A stretch of 64,000 bases of DNA from Cyclospora cayetanensis (Eukaryota; Apicomplexa; Conoidasida; Eucoccidiorida; Eimeriidae). The position numbers and the translations under genes are program-made. This document shows positions 36,597 through 47,038 of this stretch, piece by piece (within the stretch, counting starts at the first letter, position 1; each line of letters begins with the position of its first letter). Location: NCBI RefSeq assembly GCF_002999335.1, contig NW_020312092.1:285174-349173 (forward strand), in the 5' to 3' direction. A model generated the notes under the pieces. That model was not told the origin of the DNA, did no database searches, and saw only the letters and a program-made list of their open reading frames with translations.

Positions 36597-37802
36597 TCAC
36601 AACTTCTGGCCTTTCGGCTCGCAAAACTCCTCGTATTCTCCCTGACCTCGGTTGTTTGACCCGCCTTTGTATTCTTCTGTGCCAACAAGCATTCCTGTTG
36701 CATATTCATCCCAGTAGTCCGAATGAAGCCCTTCTTGGATTCCATCCCACAAAACCTTGTCTTCGGCGGCATCCCGTCTTTTGAACTCCGGTTTTCCTGC
36801 TTCAACATCACAAAATTCCATTGGCTGAAGGCCCTCCGACATATGGCCGCTTTCGTCTTTTGATAAATTTCCATTGAAGGAGGTGAGCCGGATGAAAGAG
36901 GGTCCATCTTCATTAGAACGCCATCGAGTTATCGAGTAGAAAGGATCGTTGGCGCTACTGAGCTTTCGGGCATTTCCAGGAGCTCTTTCTTCAAACGGAG
37001 TGTATGAGTGGAAACCGTCATCGCCGAAAAGCATACCGCCACGAGTTTTGTAGAGATGTCCGACATGGCCCCCCTGAAAAAAGTGAATGCAGATTATAGG
37101 GTATGCCAAATATTTTTGATAAACTTGGGCTGTTTCTTCAACACGTGTCCCCACATTGCTCTATCTTGTTGCGCAGCTACTGGCAGCTCTGCGTGATGCA
37201 TTTGCGACTAGCAGTGCTCACTAGCTCCGCTTCACACCCCATGAGCATGGCAGGGGTGAGCCCGTGATCACAACCCAACAGCTTTGAGCTTACGAGTAAG
37301 AAAAGCGCGTTGAGGAATTGTGATGATGAAGGTGCTATGGCCACTGAAAACGGTTCTTTGAGGACGTGTACTCCGTAATAGATGGCAAACATGTACACCA
37401 ATACAGCAGCTGTTACCAGGCTAAAGTAACAAGCATACAGAAAAGCACCCAAGAATATGCATTATGGGAGCTCAAAAAGGTGTGGCGATATATAGCGAAG
37501 CAAGAGTGTGGCTAAACGACAATTTAGCTGTTTATTAATTGAGCGAAGTGTAGAAGCAGGATGCGGCTGCTAGGGGCTGGATCAGGACCAGCTTGAGGGG
37601 GTGTAGAAGGATCAGAGGCAGGAGAGAGGCGAGAGAATATGCAAAATGCGCATTTTGCTGCTGACCTCCACAGCAAAAACTTGAGCAAATAGATGCTCAT
37701 GGAAAAAAGCCAAAGAGGTGCAAAAATTATGTTGAAGTGCTGCGACATTTCTTCCTTTGGCAGCACCAAAGCCATGCGAATCTCCCGATTCATCTTGTTT
37801 TT
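36597..37802 (-). CDS. C-terminal exons of a membrane protein, unknown family
   Basis: Three exons join in phase: 37666-37802, 37294-37420 and 36597-37073 (TGA at 36597). They encode about 246 residues. After a polar lead (NREIRMALVLPKEEMSQHFN) come adjacent hydrophobic segments (IIFAPLWLFSMSIYLLKFLL, then SLVTAAVLVYMFAIYYG, and a further FLNALFLL stretch). An acidic, probably cytosolic tail of about 150 residues follows (GGMLFGDDGFHSYTPFEE, and later DKVLWDGIQEGLHSDYWDEY). Upstream exons are missing. The gene at 38548-42349 on the same strand could supply them, but I could not find a connecting exon with the right phase. No family is recognised. Confidence 0.6.
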
Positions 37803-38004
37803 CTGCGCTGTGAACATACAGAAACAAGCAAGGTATAAACGGAATGCAATGTAGGAAGCCTCTCGTCCCTTTGGCTTCCGTCTAGACTGTATTCTATTAT
37901 GCCTAGTGCTAGCATTTGCCCAAATAATTGTAGGAAAAGCCTCGCGATGCTCTCCTAATTGCTCGCTACTCTCCCGTGAATTTTGCACTTTTTCCTCCCT
38001 CCAG

Positions 38005-38569
38005 ATTTGCCAATTCTTTACTCATTTCTGTGCTGGTGCTTCTAGCCGAAATCTTACTAGTCATTACGCAAGGGGCAGTTGAGGCCGAACATGGTAGTGC
38101 AGAAGAGTGGATGTGGGTCAGGCAACAGCCCACCAGCCCGCCTAGTACAGTGCAACACGCGCGCAGCAGACAAAATAGTTTTGATGTAGCTGTTCCATTA
38201 TCTCCCCATACAGCGTAGAAGAAGCTCTTAAGTATTACACCGAGTTTGGCATCTGGAAAAAAATTCATCGGCGCGCTTCACATTGAACGGCAAACATCGT
38301 TTTCGGTCGTTGTGTCAAGCAAAAGTCTCATATTTTCCCCTTCCCAGTTCGGCACGCGAATTTTACTTGAACCCTTTCCTGTCTCACCTTCCCTGTCCTC
38401 GCAACCGTCGCCCCCGCATTTACCGCAGGAGGCCAAACAGCAGGCTGAGCCGTCTTCGCTAAGGGTTCCAGAACTGCACGAGGGGTCGCGTAGACTGGCA
38501 GCAGCTGAAGTCCGAAAAATGTGTTCACAGGCAAAACAAGACAGAACCTGTATGCCGTGTGGGCGATAA
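38005..38569 (+). CDS. Candidate small secreted or membrane-anchored protein, partial
   Basis: Two plus-strand exons have strong pyrimidine-rich acceptors: 38005-38185 (after CCTCCCTCCAG) and 38348-38569 (after TTCCCCTTCCCAG), with TAA at 38567. The joined frame has a hydrophobic leader (LLISVLVLLAEILLVITQGA) followed by a hydrophilic Pro/Ser/Arg-rich chain ending in a Cys pair (CMPCGR). A first exon with ATG would lie upstream of 38005 and was not fixed. It lies between minus-strand exons, and its stop overlaps one of them by 22 bp, so one of the two models may be wrong. Confidence 0.38.
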
Positions 38570-41500
38570 AACGTCCAAGCCCAAAGGGATACAAACGCGA
38601 AAAGAATTCGTTGAGGATTTGGTCACATCTAGAAACAAATGTTTGGCGTGATGCACAGCCGCATGCAAACCAGATCCGGTTATGCTTTGTTTGCGGGCGG
38701 CTGTGATCCAATGGCAGATATATTGATTCGAATGATCTGCACTGCAATGACGGCAGGTAAGTGTGGAACTGGCAAGGCGAAAAAGTGCGTTGCAGGGCAT
38801 AAAGGCAGTGCTTGTTCCCGCATTTCACCTGGCGCAGCGCACTGTTTTTTGAAGAAGACTTGTATATCCTGAAACGCATGACGAGCAGATGGTGCTACAG
38901 CGCAATACTAATGCCGAATTCTTCATCATGTTAGTTCCCTGCTATCAGGGAAACGATGATCGATTAAAGTGAGTTCATATATTTGAATTTAGAGGGTGTG
39001 CCAAGAGTGATAGTGAAGGCAAAATTTTCATTACAAGGCCACACAGGAAAAGCTTATAGGATGGTCAGTACAAGTTTGTCCCTTGGAAGCAATCCTTTAA
39101 CCAATGTCATTCCTTCCATAATTTATGTTCAGATTTTACACGGCAGAAGACGCCGTACTAAAAACGAGGTCTTTTGAGGCTGGTATTGGAGCACTGCGCT
39201 GCACAGGCTGCTGGATAGATCACTAAGTAAATGGATGAAACAGCTTACTCTATAGGCGTGAAACGGAAAGTCAAGTGTGACAATTGATTCCCCTGCGTCG
39301 CGTCATTAATCAGCACACAGGTATGCATGGCAAAAAATGGAAACCTGGTATGGATGAACGAACGACTTGCATTGGCGAGCGTTGCCCTTGTGGATGCTGT
39401 GGCCCTAGTAAGTCATTCATGGGCACATGTGTACGCACTGCAAAGAGAAGTGTGCAGTTAACCCTATGTGAACACAGATAGGTGATTCAGAAAACAATCC
39501 TTTTTGCGCCTGCAGCGTGGCCCGTGCCAAAAAGCCGTGTAATCTGTGAAGGGGGGCAGCAAGGGGGGAGTGTTGGATGGCTAGTGCTTTTTCTTGTACA
39601 GCTTACCCTCGGACTTGCATTGGAACTGCAGAACGAACCGCCGCACGTTTTCTTCAGATCCCGGAAGGGCCTCTCTAAGAGCTATATGTGAAGACTGCCG
39701 CGTAGCCACGAGACTGTTTGCACCACGCTCGGTCGACTTGTCATTAGCTTTACTGGTGCCAAGGTAATTGTATAGCAGAGGGAACATCACTTGCAAATCA
39801 GCCGCTGAGACAAACGTAAACCGCACTTAATGAGGCAAGCATTGCTTTGGATCCAGCATCTCGGCCGAATCCCGGGCTGTAGCAGAGTGTGCGCCCCGTT
39901 TGTATCTTCATACATGAGGATTGCTAGCGATGGCCTCAACAACCGGGGAGAAGACATTCATTGCATACGGCACCCGCTAAATGTTCATGGTTTCTCGGGT
40001 GTCACCCCCTGTAGTGCAACAGCCTGGGCTTCAGGCGCAAACAGCTGTCAGCAGGGCACTTGCCTATTGTTGGAATGTTCATGTCCAGTTTACCCTCCTT
40101 GCATCCCCGACACCATACGTAAAGTTCGACAAAGTCTTGCTGCATTCATAGCATCAGCCGCGCACGGCCATTTTTGGCAATATCTGTAGGGGTCTGGTGG
40201 AGATCCAGTGTTTTGGAAACGAAAGCGTTCATAAGTTTAGTGAGACGGCTACGAGCAAAGACTGAGCATGCTTACAGAAGGATCGAATGCGACACTTGTG
40301 GACTGCACGCTGGAAACCTCCTGTGCGACTTCGCCATTTGCGACTATATCTCCTTCCTTAGACGTGATGGCACGGATGTCTGCCACGGTGGGGGAAGCCA
40401 CGAGGCGTGGGTCGAACGGAACGTCGGCTGAATCGCGCAGTGCAGGAGAACCTCCAGCATTGGCGGTTGGCGTCAGGGGGCCGATGGCCACGTGGAATCC
40501 CTGAGGTACCTCTGTGGCAAGTGGCACAATACACAAAAAGTGTGCACCGTTTGAGCAGCTGTGGTGGAAGTTAGTAGCGACTGCACTCAAAAAGAAGTCT
40601 TGTTACAACAGAAAGAGGGGTGAGATTCTGCCTGCTGGTGGACTTACCCTGTAAAAGCGCGCTGCTTGAACAGATGACTTTCCACGTCAGAACAACAGGT
40701 TCGCATCCATCTAGTCGTAACTCCGCTCTAACGGTAATAGGCTCGCTGCTGTCACCTCCAACGGAAAAGCAACTTTTGTAAACCACGTCAAGCTCAGCTA
40801 CCGGGCGGTGTATCCCGTCTTGGTGCTGGTGGTCTACTAGCTTTCCTTCGCTCCCGCTCACTTTGTAGGAGAGAAGCAGCCCTGCAAGTTGCTCGGACCA
40901 GCAGAGAGTTTTGTATGAACACTGAACTGATTAGAGGCATCTACCCATATGAGCGTGACACTCGTATTGAATCAGTTTCTACTGGTAGCTACAAGCATGT
41001 GCTAGACTCAGGCAGCTTGCGTACGGGTTCAAAGGCCTACGGAGCGGCTCAGGAGTACAGAGGAAGCGTACCGTCACCGTAGGCCATATTTACGTTGATA
41101 ATGGGCATCAGAAGCATGGAAGCCATCTCGTCGTAAGCACTCCTGATGGGAGCTACCAGCCGAATCAAAGTCGCGGTCCCTTCGTCCATCCGGAATACGG
41201 GGTTATCTGAAAGCATGCACACCCCGGGGCACACAAGGTCCCAACCTTATTAAAATAGGGAAACGTTGAAAGGTTTAACGATGTTGGAAAAAAACGGTGC
41301 GCAAGGTGAGGATTTCACTACTGCACGAGGACATACATGATCTGTTGGCTAAGATATTGACGAATGCAGAAACTGGCATAAGAAGAGGCTTGAACGCCCT
41401 ACTTCTGGTTAGATTCTGCCTTACCATCCGCATTTTCCGACCACAGAGGAGTGACCTTGCCTCCCTCAACAATGAGTCTCGGGTTTTCCTCTCTGTTGGC

Positions 41501-42349
41501 TGGGTCCAGCGCGGCCTGGCCGTGGATATGATGGAGGAATGGCGTGCCATCTTCTTGTCCTGCTTCTTTTTGCACAAAATCCTTGAATCGAGAGGCCAAA
41601 GAAGATGGGAGGGGAGATACCAAAAAAGCGTCAAAGTGCTGGCAATTCTCAATTTGCACATTATCGCTTTGGGGCCCAAAAAAGGCGTACCGCAAAGGGT
41701 TCTCCTCAGCAGGAGGTGGAAATAATTCGTCAAAGTCCTCAGACTCGGATGCAATGCCTGATGCGCTGCTCAAGCCAGAGAAACGGGGGGGAAAGGGCTT
41801 CACGGGTAGTAAGTACGGAACTACTGCATTCGGATCAGGAGTTTCCACAGGGTTGACCTCTGAAGAGTCCCCTGGAGGAGTAGCCTGGGAGCTTTCAAAA
41901 GCGACCAAAGGCTGAGAAGCTGCTGCAAAGTCAGTGCCGCTCTGGTAGTCACTATTCCCCGTAATACTTTCAAATGCAAAAGAAGGTTGTGCACCAGCAC
42001 CGGACTCGTAAAGGAAAGCAGAGTCTGGCGCGTCTACAGGGGGAAGTCGAAGCTCGTCGGTCAGGTTTATTGGGCTGCTGAATAAAGGGCCGCCTTCACT
42101 TGTCTCCAGAGGCAGCCCACCGACCGATTCCGCAGAAACCCATATCCCTACTGCGACCGCTGCACTGAAAGCTCGTGCACACCATTGTGAACGATAGGGT
42201 GCGTGGCCGCTCGCATTGAAATTAAGGCTCCGAATAAGCACATTATTAGGGGATTTGCAAATGTGAGCAGAGTTGGGGATTTGAATCGGCCCTATTTTGT
42301 CCTGGTCAGACGCTGCATCCCGGCGAACATTATGGTTTTTCCTCACCAT
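38548..42349 (-). CDS. Multi-exon protein with Cys-rich segment, family unknown
   Basis: Seven minus-strand exons keep reading phase: 41425-42349 (ATG at 42349), 41072-41206, 40648-40881, 40276-40580, 40094-40139, 39615-39804 and 38548-38628. Exon 1 has a hydrophobic, signal-like stretch (AFSAAVAVGIWVSAESVGG) about 50 residues from the Met, then an acidic Pro/Ser-rich region. Later exons give beta-rich text (GLLLSYKVSGSEGK, VAELDVVYKSCFSVGGD, PVVLTWKVICSSS), then HHSCSNGAHFLCIVPLA, a CxxC pair (LYVWCRGCKEAADLQVM) and CKCDQILNEFFSRLYPFGLG. The Cys spacing suggests disulfides or a zinc site. It could be a secreted or luminal ectodomain, possibly continuing into the membrane exons at 36597-37802. 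The end is not determined, and the protein is unlike any family I can name. Confidence 0.5.
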
Positions 42350-44157
42350 GCTGAGTAACGCCACGCGCCAACGAGCCTCTAATTTTTCTCCAGCCAACAG
42401 ACTTGGAGGAGAGTTACAGCAGGAAGCAGAGACTGCAGCAACGAAAGATGACTTTGGGTCCAGAATGGCATGTATGGAATTCGCCCGCTCGGTTTCAGCC
42501 AGCGGAGGGCGAACCGCGGAGTGCTTGAAGGCTTTGCTTTTCCCTCCGGAGTTCAGAGTTTAACCATTGGTGACAAAAGACAAACAGAACTTAGATACTT
42601 GGATGAACCCAACTGCAATGGGATGCCTTCGCCGGCCCAGTAACTGCTCCACCCCCCATAACACACTCGTTCACGCGGGCCACCAGGACCGGAGCCACGA
42701 GGTGGCAGGAAAAATATCGATTCGGACTGACGTCTCCCAGAAATTTGTTTGATATCACTTTTGGAATTTAGGATTTCGATTTTACCAGTGGATTTAGGTT
42801 TTTCATCAGTGAATTGCCAATGGGGCATGTCCTACTAATTCAGCAACAAACAAACATACAGAATGCCAGTGACCACCTGTTTGAAACTACATGTTTTACG
42901 GCTCCCTAACGAAGCCTCTTGCTCTGAGCAGCATACCGCATGCAGTCGCTCATTGTTTTCGTGGGCTATGACAGGCCATGCACCAACGGGTTTTCCCTAA
43001 AAGGCAACATTCGGCAGCACCTTTCCCTGCCGCACTTGCCTGTTACATTCTTTCGGCGGTTTGACTTGTACATACTATTAATTTGCGCAAAATATTCTAT
43101 CAATATCTCCGAAAGTGCCCTATAAGTGTGCTCTCAAGGATTAGTGGTGGCTAACGGAGCACATAAAGAACAATGAGCAGAGCCAAACGCATCAGAGTTC
43201 CGCCTTGTAGTTTCAAAACGAAAGTAATAAAGGATCTTCAAACGAATCAGCCGTCAGAAATAAGCGAAAACCCCAAGTGCACTGAAATATATCACTGAAA
43301 AAATTTTCACGGCTTGTATACCAATGCAGACTCCACTTATTGCTTTTACCTGTCGAGTTTCAATCAAATTTAAACGCATTGCAAAAGCAACAATCCCCTC
43401 AAAGTATAGGCTTTATCATCTAAATATGAGTCCGTTTGCGGACGCGTATAAACCGAACAGCAGGTTCCTGCCACCTGAAAATGTAGGTTCTGTTCACTGC
43501 TTCGGAAAAAGATGCTGAGCTCCTAGGATGGAATGCTGGCAGGTCTGATGCACGACCGCGTAACACGGGGACTTGCTGGATGAGCCCCGTCGTAGATATG
43601 TGCTATGTTGTTTCGTGTCTCGATAGTCCAGGGAAAGGCTTCACGGCGCCGAGGAAGGCCAAGTGGTCTGCATACGCTGGCGCTTTCTGTGGGGATAATC
43701 CAATTCTACAGCACAAAACTTGAGGCGACCCGCGTCTGCAATGAAGCATAGGCTTTGAACGGGGTCATACGGGCTACCCTCCGCATACAAACTGCTTATT
43801 CCACCTGCTTAATTGCCCCAATTAACGCTTCAGTGCCGTCTAGAATTAGTGCATATGCCTATCACATGTCAGTAGTTGTATTCAAAACACTTGGCGTACC
43901 TCGCTACACTCAAGTGCTGCCGCCCGATGATGCCTGATAGTGGTGCCCAGGAAGTCTTTCACCCCCTGATTCTCCTTAGGCATCAGACCCTGAGCGAGCA
44001 CAGTCCATCACATGTTGAAAAGCATTCGGTTCTGTATCCCCACGGAGATAAGCAAGCTGATACTTCGGGAAACCCGACAAGTCTGCGGTAGTGCCAAAGC
44101 GCAAAAGAATCTATAAGGCTGCCAAATCGCCACTGTCTACAAATAAAAAGGAATGCA
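42350..44157. other. AT-rich intergenic tract
   Basis: Only short frames without motifs occur on either strand. Upstream exons or the promoter of the gene ending at 38548 may lie at its left edge. Confidence 0.4.
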
Positions 44158-44997
44158 CTAAATAAATATGCAGTCTAACGTGTGGAGGTCTGGCACGCGC
44201 TTTCGTACCAGGATATCGTGTTCAATGTTGTCCTTAGCCTTCTCCACAGAGCTTTTCCGCGCCCTGGATGCCACATATGGATCGAAGGCGGTAAACTTTA
44301 CTTCTGCTGAGGCTTTTCCAGGACGCCTGGCCGTCATGATTTCTGTGCGGCCGGTTAAAGCGTCTGTGACGTGGAACTTCGTGCAAAACGCCTCGTTAAG
44401 CTGATCGGGAGAGAAATATTGTCTCAGGGATCGGAGGCCACTGTGTGGCACCTCTGCCTTTGAACCCACACTAGCAAACAAGGTGGCCACCTGATCCGAC
44501 TTATTGGTTTCTGAGGACTGTTTCTTGCTTCCGTGACAATAGGTTGAATCATTGATTTTGTTAGTGTACTTGCCAGCGTAGCCCTGAAGTGTCTCAGTCT
44601 CCCGATTGCCCCTCCTGCTGCAGATATCCGGCACATTTGGCTGCAAAATAGCACTCATTTCATCTCTGAGCGCTGAGTGCTTTGATCCCAAAATAGTATC
44701 CCTGCGGAATTTCTTCATGAGTTGGGGCGAAGCCAACTGTGAGAGCCGCGCGCTGGGCAAGCCTGCAACTGTCTGATCAGTGTTGTGCATCATGATCACG
44801 AACAGCAGAATAGAGTGCAACAAGATGATACGAAACAAAGAGCCGAAGCTTTCGAAAGATCCTGAGAGGTACCACAAGGTCAGCTTTACTGAAGGAGAAA
44901 GCAAAGCTTCACCGAAGAGGGAAGAAGGCCGAGTACCGAGTCCAGTGTTGCCGCTCTCTACCACATGTGTCCTGCAGCGAAAAACCACACAACCCAT
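44158..44997 (-). CDS. Hypothetical 279-aa protein with hydrophobic segment
   Basis: An ATG at 44997 opens 279 codons without interruption in AT-richer DNA, which is unlikely by chance. A hydrophobic stretch (LFRIILLHSILLFVIMM) lies at about residues 55-71, so the true start may be a Met or splice acceptor closer to it, making this a signal anchor. The rest is hydrophilic and basic, with FSPDQLNEAFCTKFHVTDAL and a Lys/Arg-rich C-terminus ending DLHTLDCIFI. No family is recognised. A secreted effector-like protein is one reading, not supported beyond topology. Confidence 0.5.
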   Translation of the reverse strand: MGCVVFRCRTHVVESGNTGLGTRPSSLFGEALLSPSVKLTLWYLSGSFESFGSLFRIILLHSILLFVIMMHNTDQTVAGLPSARLSQLASPQLMKKFRRDTILGSKHSALRDEMSAILQPNVPDICSRRGNRETETLQGYAGKYTNKINDSTYCHGSKKQSSETNKSDQVATLFASVGSKAEVPHSGLRSLRQYFSPDQLNEAFCTKFHVTDALTGRTEIMTARRPGKASAEVKFTAFDPYVASRARKSSVEKAKDNIEHDILVRKRVPDLHTLDCIFI

Positions 44998-47038
44998 GCG
45001 CTTTAGCTGCTGAGCAAGCTGGAAGCGTGCTTTTCATGGGACGATTCAATGATTAGGCCACTATAGGCCGATGGCTGCAGCGCCGAAGGTTGGAAGAAAT
45101 ACAGTAATCACGAAGCACATAGCGGCTCAGGCCTCGGAAAAAAACAAGAAGCAGAAGGAACAAATGTTTCAAACCGAAGATAAGAGAGATGCCCAGTGCC
45201 CGCAAGCATGTTCTCAGTGCTAGATGTATTCTGGGTCTTCGAAGGGGGATAGCAATTTATGAACCTGATACAGCTCTCATTTCCAGAATGACGTAGCGTA
45301 TAAGTGTATCGAAACGCTGGGGCACTAAGTTTTTGACGTCCCATGAACGTTGTAGGTGTCAACGCAAAGCGCTGCCCAGTCAAAGACCGCTGCAGCCTGC
45401 GCCCCTGGTACACACATTCAATACAAGTGGCTTGTTCACCTTTACTCCGTAGGTCTTGGAACGATTTAAGCTAGACAGTAAGCTTTGACGAAAGTCTTAG
45501 AGAAGATTAAATACCTTGCTTCGTGGGTTCGTACATATCCCATCTGCGGCCCTATGGCTGTTGATGCTGACCTACACGAATGGTCTTCCGAAATGACTGC
45601 TAAACAATTGTCCATTCGGTAAAAAGAGGAGCCTCATGCAAATATGTCCCAGTCGCTTGGCTACATGAGCTACGAGCGGGGTGCAGCAGGAGCCGACGAA
45701 GTGTCGAGCTGTGTGCTGTGGTGGTCGCGTCCCACGGGCACTGCACGTGGCTGTTGGTCCTGTTGGGAAACTTTAATCCCAGTTTCGTTAGACTGACATT
45801 TTCCCCTAGTAGTTTACATTGATAAAACCGGTATATCGCTCTTGCAATAAATAGGGCAGCTGAGGAGAAACTGTCGATTGCACCAAGCAACTCTTCATCG
45901 CCCCTAACCGCTTCCATGTGCGGTGCACGGTTTGACGAGAGAGTAGACTTGACAGCACTGTAGGTTGAAATGATCAAAATATCAAGCCTATCTTATATCC
46001 AGAGTGTAACAACCGATATTGACAGTCGCCTTTAAAGTACGGCAACAACAAATGCTACCGCTGGAAGGTAGTACTGCGTGGAATGCATCATCGCCCACGC
46101 AGTCACCTGAGATTTCGATTCACTCATGAAGAAATACTGCAAAATCAAAGAGATAAGTGGAATTTGGAGTGCATACCTGTAAGCAAGGGCAAAAACAACA
46201 ATAGAACATCAAGTCATCTTTGTGAATATGAAGAGGTGAGGAAGAGCCCTGAAACTCTGCTAGATGCGGAGGGTTCCCGGGAATACAGCACATAAATGCA
46301 AAGTCCATTAGATTCTGTGCTGACTTGGCAGCAAGTGAGGTGAGGAGTTAATCTGCTGCTACCAACAGACAAAGTCAACTCCGGCTCACGTGGGAGGAGA
46401 TACAGCCTTTAAATCTTGCTTAGGCAGGGATACTCTTTATGATTGTGGTAGAGCCATAAAGTACAAGGCCATGAGTCACCGTGTGAAAGCTTTACTTTAC
46501 AAGCTTATTCATCCCGATCGAGATCTAACTACAGGGAAAGAACAAGAACGCACACGCAGATATCCAACAAAAAAGGCGACCGGCAAGCGAAGCAGTAATT
46601 TGAATTGACGGGCACTCGGCATAGAGCGCCTCTAAGAATCAAAGTTTTTTGCAGTGACCGCACCAAACAAAAAACGTGATAATTACATACAACCTGTGGG
46701 GGGTTTCCCCACAGACCCCTGGAGAAAGAGCAGTCCCCCGATACGTAGAAAACACGGGGGGGTTGGGTGACGCCAGGACCTGACTGCCCCCCATAGTCAG
46801 TTCCTCTTGAAGACTGCATTTCCATCGTTTTTAAAAGGATGCTGTCCAGCAAGAATGCCTCAACAGTAGCACGGAAAACACGAATTCACAGCTACCCCAA
46901 AGTCGTCTGCGTCAATCACGACACAAAAAAGCCGATTGAGCGAGAGGCACGACCAAGTCTTATCCATAGCTCTTTGCCCGTGCCACCGGGGCACACCTTG
47001 AGAAGAAAGTGAACACGCCGCGCCGACTGGCTTTGCCA
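44998..47038. other. Intergenic tract
   Basis: Short frames (minus 45600-45977 is the longest, 125 codons) show no motif. A small perfect inverted repeat (CTGTGGGG...CCCCACAG, 46694-46714) is the only structure noticed. Confidence 0.4.

Noticed and set aside
38628..38879. Minus-strand N-terminal extension (MRFRIYKSS onward) of the frame entering exon 38548-38628
   Set aside because: A TTTCTAG acceptor at 38629 fits the phase of the upstream exon 39615-39804, so the extension is intronic.
46694..46714. Perfect small inverted repeat as a terminator or RNA hairpin
   Set aside because: An 8-bp stem in a eukaryotic intergenic region has no known role here and is expected by chance in G/C runs.
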